From the NCBI RefSeq assembly GCF_001921205.1, contig NZ_MSIE01000046.1, positions 41,993 to 105,992 of the forward strand: DNA of 64,000 bases. Direction: 5' to 3'. Under the pieces are notes generated by a model. The model had not been told where the DNA came from. It did not search any database and saw only the letters and a list, made by a program, of their open reading frames with translations. A program made the translations under genes and the position numbers. The DNA is from Actinophytocola xanthii (lineage in GTDB: Bacteria; Actinomycetota; Actinomycetes; Mycobacteriales; Pseudonocardiaceae). Position 1 is the first letter of the stretch. Every line of letters begins with the position of its first letter. Of this stretch, positions 48,753 through 57,017 are shown in pieces.

Positions 48753-49529
48753 GTGAGCACCGAAGAGAACAAGGCCATCATCCGGCGGGTCTTCGACGAG
48801 TTCGTGAACAAGGGCGACTTCTCGGTCGTCGACGAGATCTACCGGGACGACATGGTCGACCACCAGCCACTGCCCGGTGCCCCGGACGGGTTGGCGGGCG
48901 TCAAGTACACGATCGCGGGACTACGCCGGGGTTTTCCCGACCTCACGGTGACCATCGAGGACATGAGTGCCCATGCCGACCACGTGGTCATCCACAACAC
49001 GTGGCGCGGCACCCACGACGGCGAGTTCCTCGGCATTGCCCCGACGGGCAGAAGGATCAGTTCGAAGGGCATCGTCGTGTGGCGGCTGCAGGACGGGCTG
49101 ATCGCCGAGCGCTGGGGTATCGGCGTCGACTCGAACATGTTGGCCCAGCTGGGGATCGGCCGGTCCGCTCGACCCGGTCGAGGTAGGGTCCGCACCACCC
49201 ACGTGCCGGCTGTGCGGACCCTGCCGGTGCTGCCCGGACGGGTGGACCAGTGGCGACGGGTACAGCAGGAGATCGGCACGCGAGCAGTCGACTACGAGGC
49301 GTCCCGCAGGGCCGCGGAGATCTCCCGAGAGCGAATGTGGTTGGTGCCGGGCGCACCCGCGCTGGCCGTGTACCACCTCGAGGCGCCGGACCCCGGCAGG
49401 GCGGCGAAGACCCTCACCTCGTCGACAGCCCCGTTCGACCAGTGGTTGCGCCACGAGCTGGTCGAGGTCCACGGCCGCGACCCGTGGCAGGACGCGGCGG
49501 CCGAGCTGGGCCACGGCTGGGAACGGTAA
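48753..49529 (+). CDS. SnoaL-like ester-cyclase/hydroxylase fold protein with C-terminal extension
   Basis: 258 residues from the GTG at 48753, with AGGGGAG upstream. Residues ~1-135 are a SnoaL-like alpha+beta barrel: FDEFVNKGDFSVVDEIYRDDMVDHQP, GLRRGFPDLTVTIEDM, and DGEFLGIAPTGRRISSKGIVVWR. The last ~110 residues (LPVLPGRVDQWRRVQQEIG...) look like a DUF6176/Dabb-type stress-responsive domain. SnoaL-like proteins cyclise or hydroxylate polyketides. It lies right after the SARP gene and ends at a terminator. Confidence 0.82.
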   Translation: MSTEENKAIIRRVFDEFVNKGDFSVVDEIYRDDMVDHQPLPGAPDGLAGVKYTIAGLRRGFPDLTVTIEDMSAHADHVVIHNTWRGTHDGEFLGIAPTGRRISSKGIVVWRLQDGLIAERWGIGVDSNMLAQLGIGRSARPGRGRVRTTHVPAVRTLPVLPGRVDQWRRVQQEIGTRAVDYEASRRAAEISRERMWLVPGAPALAVYHLEAPDPGRAAKTLTSSTAPFDQWLRHELVEVHGRDPWQDAAAELGHGWER

Positions 49530-49536
49530 CGAGAAA

Positions 49537-49570
49537 AGTGCCCGCCCGGCAGCCGATCCGGGCGGGCACT
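49537..49570. terminator. Strong terminator between convergent genes
   Basis: AGTGCCCGCCCGG (49537-49549) pairs perfectly with CCGGGCGGGCACT (49558-49570) across an 8-nt loop, between the SnoaL-like and methyltransferase stop codons. A-rich sequence on the left side gives a T-run for minus-strand transcripts. Confidence 0.8.
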
Positions 49571-49617
49571 GGCATCTCCGGGTTCCGTCGGTCGCGGACG
49601 TCGACGGCACTCCCCCG

Positions 49618-50328
49618 CTACTTGCGGGCGACTCCCAGGTACAGCGACGACATGTCCCTGGTCAGCTTCGCCTTCAGGCTGCCGTCCTTGTTCTGGCCGC
49701 GGATGGCGATGCCCTTGCCCTCGCCGGTCGGCGTGAAGCCGGCCGCGCGCAGGTACGTGTCCATCTCGGCCGGAGTGATGAAGTCCTTCCAGTCGTGCGC
49801 GCCCTTCGGCACGATGCCCAGGATCCGTTCCGGCAACCAGATCATCACGATCCTGGAGCGGAACGTACGGTTGATCGTGTCGTACAGGAACCGGCCGCCC
49901 GGCTTGAGCACCCGGTGGATCTCGGTGACCGAGGTCGCCGGGCTGCGCACGTGCTCGAGCACATCGACACAGGTCACCACGTCGAACGTGTTGTCCGGGT
50001 ACGGCAGCTCCTCCGCGGCGCCGACCTGGTAGTCGATCTCCTTGCCGGTTGCCTCGGCATGCTGGCGGGCGGCGTCGATGAGCTTCACCGACGGGTCCAC
50101 GCCGGACACGACCGAGCCGCGGGCGTGGAGGAACTCGGTGGTGTACCCGCCACCGCAGCCCACGTCGAGCACGCGTGTGCCCTGCCAGCCCTCCGTCACG
50201 TAGGGATCGAAGTAGGCGAACCGCAGCGGGTTGAACGACTTCAGCGGATTCATCGTGGAGTGCTCGCTCCACCACTCGTCCGCCCACGCCGAGAAGAAGT
50301 GGCCGTCCTCTTCCACGCTCTTGGTCAT
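49618..50328 (-). CDS. SAM-dependent methyltransferase (UbiG-like)
   Basis: 236 residues; AAAGGGG precedes the ATG at 50328. Start WADEWWSEHSTMNPLKSFNPLRF and SAM motif I VLDVGCGGGYTTEFLHARG are UbiG-like. Further motifs: EELPYPDNTFDVVTCVDVLEHV and GGRFLYDTINRT. UbiG enzymes O-methylate phenols. It is probably co-transcribed with the monooxygenase 14 bp upstream. Likely a tailoring enzyme. Confidence 0.9.
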   Translation of the reverse strand: MTKSVEEDGHFFSAWADEWWSEHSTMNPLKSFNPLRFAYFDPYVTEGWQGTRVLDVGCGGGYTTEFLHARGSVVSGVDPSVKLIDAARQHAEATGKEIDYQVGAAEELPYPDNTFDVVTCVDVLEHVRSPATSVTEIHRVLKPGGRFLYDTINRTFRSRIVMIWLPERILGIVPKGAHDWKDFITPAEMDTYLRAAGFTPTGEGKGIAIRGQNKDGSLKAKLTRDMSSLYLGVARK

Positions 50329-50342
50329 CTGTTCCCCTTTCG

Positions 50343-51521
50343 TCAGCCGGCCGGCACCCGCCAGCGCGTGGCGTAGGCGACCTGGTCCTTCTCGGCCACC
50401 CGGAAGGCGACCCGGTTCCAGACCGCCTTCATGAACTTCTCCCGCAGCCAGATCGCGACCGGGTTCTCGAGCGCGCCCATGCGCCCGATCCGCCACGCCA
50501 CGCGTTGCATGCCGGCGGTGCGGGGAATCCGCTCGGCCTCGTAGGACCTCAGCGCCGTGATCGGGTCCAGTGCTCCGTCGAGCTTCTCCGCCAGCACCAA
50601 GGCGTCCTCGATGGCCTGGCACGCGCCCTGGCCGATGTTGAACGTGATCGGGTGCGCGGCGTCGCCGAGCATCGTCACCCGTCCTTCACCCCACGTGTCA
50701 ACGGGTGCGCGGTCGATCACGTCGTGCCGGAGGATGCCGCTCTCCTCGGTGTTCTCGATCAGCTCCCGTACCGGGCCGGGCCAGTCGTGGTGGCGACGGC
50801 GCAGCATGTCGATGACGCCAGGCCCGTCCTGCTGGCCCGGGGCGCCGTTCGCGACGCTCATCCAGTACACGACGCCCGGCGCGATGTCGTAGTAGGTGAA
50901 GCGGGTGCCGTGGCCGAAGTAGGCGCAGAACGTGCCTGGGGACACGGTTTCCGGCCCGACGCTCGCCTGCCCGCGCCACGCGATGTAGCCGGTGAACCGC
51001 GGCGGATCGGCACCGAGGAGGGTTCGTCGGACGGCGGAATGCACCCCGTCCGCACCGATGAGCACGTCACCGCGCTCGCTGGTGCCGTCCGCGAGCTCGA
51101 CCACCACGCCGGTGCTGTCCTGGTGGTACCCGACGACCTCCGCGCCGGTGCGGACCTCGGCGTCACCCAACGCCTCCCGGAGCACGCGATGCAGCTCCGA
51201 CCGTCCGACGGCGACCGTCGGTTGGCCGTACCGCTCGACGAACGCGCCTACCGGCCACGCGCCGAGCAGGTCACCCCGGGACGTGCGGAACTCGCAGACC
51301 TCCTGCGCCGGCGCGGTGCGCAGCACCTCGTCGGCGACGCCGAGGCGGTCGAGCCCGATCATCCCGTTGCTCCAGATGTGCAGGCCGGCGCCACCGTCCC
51401 GCAGCTGCGTCGAGCTCTCGAGCACGGCGGCGTCGATTCCGCGGCGCCGCAGTGCGAGTGCCGCGGACAACCCGCCGATGCCGCCGCCTGCGATCAACAC
51501 GCGGTGGACCCCTCTGGCCAT
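50343..51521 (-). CDS. FAD-dependent monooxygenase (UbiH/PHBH-like)
   Basis: 392 residues; GGGAGGCGG precedes the ATG at 51521. Rossmann motif VLIAGGGIGGLSAALALRRRG; DG motif ADVLIGADGVHSAVRR-type; GD motif VTMLGDAAHPITFNIGQGACQAIEDA. Such class A flavin monooxygenases hydroxylate aromatic rings or epoxidise. With the methyltransferase it suggests hydroxylation followed by methylation. Confidence 0.92.
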   Translation of the reverse strand: MARGVHRVLIAGGGIGGLSAALALRRRGIDAAVLESSTQLRDGGAGLHIWSNGMIGLDRLGVADEVLRTAPAQEVCEFRTSRGDLLGAWPVGAFVERYGQPTVAVGRSELHRVLREALGDAEVRTGAEVVGYHQDSTGVVVELADGTSERGDVLIGADGVHSAVRRTLLGADPPRFTGYIAWRGQASVGPETVSPGTFCAYFGHGTRFTYYDIAPGVVYWMSVANGAPGQQDGPGVIDMLRRRHHDWPGPVRELIENTEESGILRHDVIDRAPVDTWGEGRVTMLGDAAHPITFNIGQGACQAIEDALVLAEKLDGALDPITALRSYEAERIPRTAGMQRVAWRIGRMGALENPVAIWLREKFMKAVWNRVAFRVAEKDQVAYATRWRVPAG

Positions 51522-51681
51522 ACCGCCTCCCGGTGTGCTGCGAAATCCCGTGTGCACAGGATTTCCGAGCGGTAGGGAGAAAACCTTGACCGCACCTTGA
51601 CCCGTCCTGCCGGCACGACCAGTTCGGCGCAAGGCCAGGGGTATATCCCTTGCCCAGAGCAATTTTTGGAGGAGGAGAAAC

Positions 51682-52155
51682 GTGGACAACCTGAGCATCG
51701 CACTGGCTACCCTGGCAATCGTCGGATGCGCCGTGACCTACGGGACCGACACGTTCGCGGCGATCGTCTGGCGTACCTCGTTGCGTCACCTGGACGAGGG
51801 TGCACTGACCCATCTCGTCGGCTACGTGCACTACTACGGGGATCGCCGCCTCCCGATTCCTGGCGGTTTCGGCATGACGACCGCGTTGCTGAGTGTGATC
51901 GCCGCGGCGATCGCGGGCCGCACGGAGGCGACCATCGCGGGCGGCGTCGCGGTCGTCGCGCTGGCCGCGTGGATGCTGATCTACCTGACCGTCGCCAAGC
52001 CGGTGAACAAGAAGTTCAGCGACGCCGCGCTGGCCGGCGAGGCGCTCCCGTCGGCCCGGGACCTTCAGGCCCGTTGGGACAGCGTGATCAACCTGCGGGT
52101 CGGCATCCAGATGACGGCGCTGCTGGCATTGTGCGCCCAGCTCTTCCTGCCGTGA
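51682..52155 (+). CDS. DUF1772-family (anthrone-oxygenase-like) membrane protein
   Basis: 157 residues from the GTG at 51682, with GGAGGAGG upstream. Four hydrophobic segments are seen, beginning LSIALATLAIVGCAVTYGTD. The conserved core is RHLDEGALTHLVGYVHYYGDRR, and the Lys/Asn segment VAKPVNKKF is typical. Some relatives are cofactor-free anthrone oxygenases. It lies alone on the plus strand between minus-strand tailoring genes. Role unproven. Confidence 0.7.
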   Translation: MDNLSIALATLAIVGCAVTYGTDTFAAIVWRTSLRHLDEGALTHLVGYVHYYGDRRLPIPGGFGMTTALLSVIAAAIAGRTEATIAGGVAVVALAAWMLIYLTVAKPVNKKFSDAALAGEALPSARDLQARWDSVINLRVGIQMTALLALCAQLFLP

Positions 52156-52167
52156 GAGGAACACGAC

Positions 52168-52201
52168 AAAGGCCCTGACCGGTGGTTCGGTCAGGGCCTT
52201 T
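52168..52201. terminator. Bidirectional terminator
   Basis: AAAGGCCCTGACCG (52168-52181) pairs over 14 bp with CGGTCAGGGCCTTT (52188-52201) across a 6-nt loop. It lies between the convergent DUF1772 and carotenoid-oxygenase genes. Confidence 0.85.
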
Positions 52202-52210
52202 CTCGGACAC

Positions 52211-53641
52211 TCACTCCGTGGGAATCCAGTTTCCATGGAAGCCGTTCGGCACGCGGTCCGGCAGATGTACCGCCGCCACGGTCTCCATGGTCCCTGCGTC
52301 CAGCAGCACCAGGTCGCTCCGGCCGCTGGGCAGGTCGTACGCGTAGCCCATCAGCACGCCGTCGTCCTCGGCCGCGTCGTCGGCGTTCGGCACGAACACG
52401 AACTCGCTGGCCTGCCTGTCCCTGCCCAACGACGTGGCGACGGTGGTGCCACGCACGAGGTCGTGCTTCAGCACAGAGGAGGCCGGGCTGCCCCCGCCGA
52501 CGGCTTCCATCGTGTAGCCGTACCGGTTCCGCCTCCCCAGCAGGCGTTCGTCGATGCGGGGGAACTCCTGCGAGTGGTCATCCATCCGGGACTCCCGGAC
52601 CTTGCCCGCGTTCAGGTCGATCGTCCAGCGGTCGAGTGTCGCGGGGCCCTCGTTCGGCCCGTTGCGGTCGGTGACGAACATCCGCGGATGCCGCACCACG
52701 TCCAGCACGACCGTTTCGTTCTCGTCGTAGGCGTTGAGCGGGTGGAAGACATAACACGGTTCGACGTCGAACCAGCGGAGGTCCTCGGCCGTGCCCTCGC
52801 GGGGCATCAGCCCGATCCGCGCCGGGTGCTTCGGGTTCCAGCGCGCGGGCAGGCGGTCGTTGGGGTGCATGCGTTTGCCGATCATCGCGGTGATGGGGTC
52901 GGGTACCCGGACCCGGCCGATGAGCGCCGAGAGGACCAGCTGGGTGGGGTACCGCAGCGGGCGCGGCATGGTCATGGCCGCCGCCTGCTTCGGGTCGAAC
53001 GTGACCGGCAGGTCGAACAGCACGACGTATTTCGAGGTCAGGGCGAAGTCGTGCATCATCGGCACGCCCTTGATCGGGATGTCCACGATGCGGCGCGCCC
53101 GCCCGTCGGTGCCGATCACCGAGTACTGCACGATGTCGCCCCGACCGAAGAAGTGCGTGATCGCGTGCAGCTCGCCGGTGTCCGGGTCACGCCACGGGTG
53201 CGCGGTGTACCCGCCGGGCAGCGTGCCGTCGAAGTCGCACGGCCCGACCGTCTCGAGCTCCTCGTCCAGCTCGTAGTTGGCCATCCCGCCTTCGATGAGC
53301 GCGAGCGTCCTGCCGCCGTGGCCGATGACGTTCGTGTTGGCGCCGAACAACTCGATGCCCGCGCGGTGGCGCACCTCGCCGCCGGTCGTCGCAGACGACG
53401 TGCGGACCCAGCGATTGCGGTACCACTCCGCCCTGCCGTCCCGCAGGCGCACGCCGTGCACCATGCCGTCACCCATGAACCAGTGGTAGGTGTCCGGGTC
53501 CAGCTCGCTCATCGGGTTGGGACCGTTGCGGACGTACCGTCCGTCCAGCTGCGGTGGCAGGGTGCCGGTCACCGCCAGTTCGGTAACCGTGTGCTCCTGC
53601 CGGACCGGCGCGAAGTTTCCTTCGAGGTACGGGTTGCCCAT
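52211..53641 (-). CDS. Carotenoid-cleavage-type oxygenase (RPE65/CCD family)
   Basis: 476 residues from the ATG at 53641. A seven-bladed propeller with the four iron-binding His is visible: YTAHPWRDP, PMMHDFALTSKYVV, CYVFHPLNAYDE and NGFHGNW at the C-terminus. The start FAPVRQEHTVTELAVTGTLPPQLDGRYVRNGPNP is characteristic. The family cleaves conjugated double bonds of carotenoids, stilbenes or similar compounds with O2. No carotenoid genes are nearby, so a polyene from the adjacent synthase is an attractive substrate. Confidence 0.92.
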   Translation of the reverse strand: MGNPYLEGNFAPVRQEHTVTELAVTGTLPPQLDGRYVRNGPNPMSELDPDTYHWFMGDGMVHGVRLRDGRAEWYRNRWVRTSSATTGGEVRHRAGIELFGANTNVIGHGGRTLALIEGGMANYELDEELETVGPCDFDGTLPGGYTAHPWRDPDTGELHAITHFFGRGDIVQYSVIGTDGRARRIVDIPIKGVPMMHDFALTSKYVVLFDLPVTFDPKQAAAMTMPRPLRYPTQLVLSALIGRVRVPDPITAMIGKRMHPNDRLPARWNPKHPARIGLMPREGTAEDLRWFDVEPCYVFHPLNAYDENETVVLDVVRHPRMFVTDRNGPNEGPATLDRWTIDLNAGKVRESRMDDHSQEFPRIDERLLGRRNRYGYTMEAVGGGSPASSVLKHDLVRGTTVATSLGRDRQASEFVFVPNADDAAEDDGVLMGYAYDLPSGRSDLVLLDAGTMETVAAVHLPDRVPNGFHGNWIPTE

Positions 53642-53648
53642 GCGCCCC

Positions 53649-54641
53649 TCACAGGTCGAGATGCGCCATCGCGGGCGCTGGATAGCGGTCTCCGGAGGCG
53701 AAGCCGCTCGGTGCGATCCGCTCGATGGCGTCCAGTTCGGACTCCGTCAGCTCGATCCCGGCGGCGGCCACGTTCTGCTCCAGGTGCTTTCGGTTGGTGG
53801 TGCCGGGTATTGTCACGATGTCGTGCCCCTGGGCGTGCACCCACGCGAGCGCGAGCTGCGCCGGGGTGACGTTCCTGCGCTCCGCGATCTCCCGCACCTT
53901 GTCCACCACGGCGAGGTTCTTCGCGAAGTTCTCGCCCTGGAACCGCGGGGCGACCCTGCGGAAGTCGTTCGGCGCGAAGTCGTCGACGCTGCGGATGGCC
54001 CCGGAGAGGAAACCCCGGCCCAGCGGGCTGTAGGCGACGAACCCGATGCCGAGCTCACGCACGGTGTCCAGCACGCCGTTGTCCTCGATCTCGCGGGTGA
54101 ACAGCGAGTACTCGGTCTGCACGGCGGTCAGCGGGTGGACGGCGTGCGCACGGCGGATGGTGTCCGCGCCCGCCTCGGAGATGCCGAGATACCGAACCTT
54201 GCCGGCGGCGACCAGCTCGGCCAGCGCGCCGAACGTCTCCTCGACCGGCACCTCGACGTCGACCCGGTGCTGGTAGTAGAGGTCGAGGTGGTCGGTCCCG
54301 AGCCGGCGCAGCGTGCCGTCGACGGCCCTGCGCACGTACTCCGGCCGCCCGTTGATCCGCCAGGTGATGTTGCCGTCGTCGTCGATCTCGTTGCCGAACT
54401 TCGACGCCAGCACGATGTCGTCCCTGCGGCCGGCGAGCGCGGTCGCGATGAGCCGCTCGTTGTGGTGCGGGCCGTACATGTCGGCCGTGTCCAGCATCAG
54501 CACGCCGAGTTCCAGCGCGCGCCGGATGGTCGCGATCGACTCCTGCTTGTCGGCGGGTCCGTACGCGACGCTCATTCCCATGCAGCCGAGTCCCTGCGCG
54601 GAGACGACGAGCCCATGGCTGCCCAGCTTGCGTGTCTTCAT
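53649..54641 (-). CDS. Aldo/keto reductase (YajO/pyridoxal-reductase-like group)
   Basis: 330 residues; AAGGGGG precedes the ATG at 54641. AKR motifs: [32 protein letters not shown] (Asp/Tyr), VLASKFG (Lys), [10 protein letters not shown] (His) and [15 protein letters not shown]. It lies 7 bp upstream of the carotenoid-oxygenase gene and likely shares its transcript. It may reduce the aldehyde released by oxidative cleavage. Confidence 0.9.
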   Translation of the reverse strand: MKTRKLGSHGLVVSAQGLGCMGMSVAYGPADKQESIATIRRALELGVLMLDTADMYGPHHNERLIATALAGRRDDIVLASKFGNEIDDDGNITWRINGRPEYVRRAVDGTLRRLGTDHLDLYYQHRVDVEVPVEETFGALAELVAAGKVRYLGISEAGADTIRRAHAVHPLTAVQTEYSLFTREIEDNGVLDTVRELGIGFVAYSPLGRGFLSGAIRSVDDFAPNDFRRVAPRFQGENFAKNLAVVDKVREIAERRNVTPAQLALAWVHAQGHDIVTIPGTTNRKHLEQNVAAAGIELTESELDAIERIAPSGFASGDRYPAPAMAHLDL

Positions 54642-54655
54642 GTTCAGCCCCCTTT

Positions 54656-54701
54656 CTAGCAATGCTAGCATCCTGGTCATGGCTAGACCTAGTGTTGCTA
54701 G
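54656..54701. promoter_or_regulatory. CTAG-rich operator region between the aldo-keto reductase and TetR genes
   Basis: Five CTAG motifs occur in 46 bp (54656, 54665, 54683, 54689, 54698). CTAGC-AAT-GCTAG (54656-54668) is a perfect palindrome. The region separates the divergent reductase and TetR genes and is the likely TetR binding site. Confidence 0.6.
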
Positions 54702-54710
54702 GGATCGATC

Positions 54711-55349
54711 ATGACCGCACAGGAGCGGCGCGAGCGCGAACGAGCCGCCCGACACCAAATGATCATCGACACGGCGCGTGAGGTGGCGGAGGCTGAAGGG
54801 TGGGACGCGGTCACCACGCGTCGCCTCGCCGAACGTATCGAGTACAGCCAACCCGTGCTCTACAGCCATTTCTCGGGCAAGGACGCCATCGTGCGGGCGG
54901 TCGCGCTTCAGGGGTTCGACGAACTGGCCGAGGTGCTTCGGGTCGTGCGCCGGCCGGACCCGGCCGAGGCCCTGCGGCGCATGGCGTACGCGTACCACGA
55001 CTTCGCCCTGCGCCAGCCCGCGCTCTACGACGCGATGTTCGTGCTGTCGACCGATCTCGCCTTCGGTGCCCCGGACACGCCGGAGCCACTGCGGGCAGCG
55101 TTCGCCGAGCTGGGCGAGGTGGTGGCCGAGCTGGCACCGGACCACGACACGGAGACCTACACCGAGGTCCTCTGGAGCGCGCTACACGGGCTGGTCACCC
55201 TCGGCCGCAGCGATCGGCTCCGTGCCGACGTGCACCACCAACGCCTCGACCTCATGCTGGAGCGCTTCATTCCACCGGCATCGGGATCCCGGCGAAGGAA
55301 ATCGTCAGGTCGCGGAGCAAATCCCGCGCCCGTCCCGGACCGCCCTTGA
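54711..55349 (+). CDS. TetR-family transcriptional regulator
   Basis: 212 residues from the ATG at 54711. [30 protein letters not shown] then [17 protein letters not shown]. The C-terminal ligand domain resembles TetR_C_33-type ([17 protein letters not shown]). It probably represses itself and the divergent reductase/oxygenase unit. The last ~27 codons overlap the end of the next TetR gene on the other strand (55267-55349), and the tail is low-complexity. Confidence 0.88.
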   Translation: MTAQERRERERAARHQMIIDTAREVAEAEGWDAVTTRRLAERIEYSQPVLYSHFSGKDAIVRAVALQGFDELAEVLRVVRRPDPAEALRRMAYAYHDFALRQPALYDAMFVLSTDLAFGAPDTPEPLRAAFAELGEVVAELAPDHDTETYTEVLWSALHGLVTLGRSDRLRADVHHQRLDLMLERFIPPASGSRRRKSSGRGANPAPVPDRP

Positions 55350-55908
55350 TCCGGCCGTCCAGCGCGAGGCTCACCAGGCCGTGCAGGTGCGCCCACAGCA
55401 GGTCGGCGACGGCGTCGCCATCGAACTTCGCCGCTGGATGGTCCGGTGCGCCCAGGTCGGCCGCGGCCTTGAGCACGCCGAAGCACTCACGGGCGGCGGC
55501 GGGCGCCTCCGGCGTGCCGAACGGCACGTCCGGCAGGGTGTGCATCAGCCGGTAGAGGTGCGGATTCTCTGCCGCGAACTCCCAGTAGGCGGTGGCGACC
55601 GCGAGCAGCGGACCACCCAGCCGCGCGTACTCCTCCGGGCACTGCGCCCGGCCGAGCCGGTCAGCCAGCTCGGCGAAGCCCACGTCCACCAGTCCGACCA
55701 GCAACGCCCGCTTGTTCGCGAAGTACTGGTACACGATCGGGGCGGTGTACCCGACGCGATCAGCGACCGAGCGCACGGTCACGCTGTCGAACCCGGCCGA
55801 CTCGTCCGCCAGTGCACGGGCCGCCGACAGCAGTTCGGCCCGCAGCCGGTCCCGCGCCTGCGCACGTTCACCGGCGCTGCCCTTGATCCGCTTGCCCTCC
55901 TGTGGCAC
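55267..55908 (-). CDS. TetR-family transcriptional regulator
   Basis: 213 residues from the GTG at 55908 with GGGGAGGG upstream; a TTG at 55932 would extend it by 8 residues. HTH: LLSAARALADESAGFDSVTVRSVADRVGYTAPIVYQYFANKRALL. It is divergent from the epimerase gene, with matching operator-like sites between them. Its 3' end overlaps the previous TetR gene by 83 nt. Confidence 0.88.
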   Translation of the reverse strand: MPQEGKRIKGSAGERAQARDRLRAELLSAARALADESAGFDSVTVRSVADRVGYTAPIVYQYFANKRALLVGLVDVGFAELADRLGRAQCPEEYARLGGPLLAVATAYWEFAAENPHLYRLMHTLPDVPFGTPEAPAAARECFGVLKAAADLGAPDHPAAKFDGDAVADLLWAHLHGLVSLALDGRIKGGPGRARDLLRDLTISFAGIPMPVE

Positions 55909-55924
55909 ACGCCCTCCCCACTTT

Positions 55925-55985
55925 TCTAACAACGGTAGACATTAGGCCACGGATGGCGCTACGGTCGAATACTAACGATGATAGA
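55925..55985. promoter_or_regulatory. Paired operator-like repeats between TetR and epimerase genes
   Basis: TCTAACAACGGTAGA (55925-55939) and CTAACGATGATAGA (55972-55985) share the pattern CTAAC.A.G.TAG and are each imperfect palindromes. They flank both start regions, as expected for a TetR site pair. Confidence 0.5.
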
Positions 55986-56000
55986 AAAGGAGATCCCCTG

Positions 56001-56864
56001 ATGCGTGTTCTGGTGACCGGCCTGTCCGGGACGATCGGTGGCGCGGTGGCGAGAGCGCTGGTCCGGCGTGGTCATACGGTGGTGGGCACGGTGAAGGCCG
56101 AGGGTCGGCCCGTGCCGGAGGGCGTGGAGCCCCTGGTCGCGGACCTGTTCGCGCCCGGCGCGCTGGCCGGGGTGGCGAAGGACGTCGACGCGGCCGTCCA
56201 CGCCGCCTCGAGCAACGACGAGCGGTCCGGCGAGCTGGACTACGCGGTGGTGAGCACCTTCCTCGACGCGTTCGCCGGCACCAGCAAGCCGTTCGTCTAC
56301 ACCAGCGGTCTGTGGCTGCACGGCAACACCGGTGACACCGCGGCCACCGAGGAGTCGCCGTTCGCGCCGCCGATGGTCGTGTCGTGGCGCCCCGACGTGG
56401 AGAAGAAGCTGGTCGACGCGAAGGACGTGCACACGATCCGGATCCGCCCGGGCCTGGTGTACGGCGGCGGCCGCGGCTACATCCCGATGCTGCTGGGCCC
56501 ACAGGACGACGGCAAGGGCGGCAAGGTGGTCCGCCACGTCGGCGACGGCTCGAACCGCTGGTCGGTCGTCCACGCCGACGACCTGGGTGACCTGTACGCC
56601 CTGGCCGTCGAGAAGGCCCCGGCCGGCTCGGTGTACCTGGCCACCGTCGACGAGCCCGTTCAGGTGCGGGACGCCTCGAAGGTGGTGGCGGACAAGGTCG
56701 GCGCGACCGCGCAGGACTGGGACCCCGCCGACGCGCAGCAGTACTGGAGCGTCATGGTCGAGGCGTTCCTGCTCGACCAGGTGGCGACCAGCGCGAAGGC
56801 CCGCGCCGAACTCGGCTGGACCCCGTCGCGCCCGCCCCTGCTGGAGGAACTCGCGACCAGCTGA
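56001..56864 (+). CDS. NAD-dependent epimerase/dehydratase-family (extended SDR) protein
   Basis: 287 residues; AAGGAGAT precedes the ATG at 56001. Rossmann motif VLVTGLSGTIGGAVARALVRRG; active-site region FVYTSGLWLHGN. The usual YxxxK is not clear: the position reads SWRPDVEKKLVD. The end WTPSRPPLLEELA is typical of atypical SDRs. Substrate unknown. Likely controlled by the divergent TetR protein. Confidence 0.85.
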   Translation: MRVLVTGLSGTIGGAVARALVRRGHTVVGTVKAEGRPVPEGVEPLVADLFAPGALAGVAKDVDAAVHAASSNDERSGELDYAVVSTFLDAFAGTSKPFVYTSGLWLHGNTGDTAATEESPFAPPMVVSWRPDVEKKLVDAKDVHTIRIRPGLVYGGGRGYIPMLLGPQDDGKGGKVVRHVGDGSNRWSVVHADDLGDLYALAVEKAPAGSVYLATVDEPVQVRDASKVVADKVGATAQDWDPADAQQYWSVMVEAFLLDQVATSAKARAELGWTPSRPPLLEELATS

Positions 56865-56884
56865 CCGCTACCCGCGACGACACG

Positions 56885-56911
56885 CTCCGGGGCAGCACCA
56901 CTGCCCTGGAG
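56885..56911 (+). terminator. Terminator after the epimerase gene
   Basis: CTCCGGGGCAG (56885-56895) pairs with CTGCCCTGGAG (56901-56911), one mismatch, 5-nt loop, 20 nt after the stop codon. Confidence 0.65.
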
Positions 56912-57017
56912 CCCTTCCTGTTCGGGCCGGTCGGGGGCGCAGGACCACTGGTTTTCGGCGAGTGGGGCCAGGCGGCGTAGCTGTAGCGCGTCGAGGACGA
57001 CGTTGGTGCCACCCTTT

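Noticed and set aside
56970..57012. Minus-strand peptide TNVVLDALQLRRLAP, resembling a motif of IS3 transposases
   Set aside because: The match is too short (about 12 residues) and no other IS3 sequence is nearby. It could mark where qatD was lost, but the evidence is too weak.
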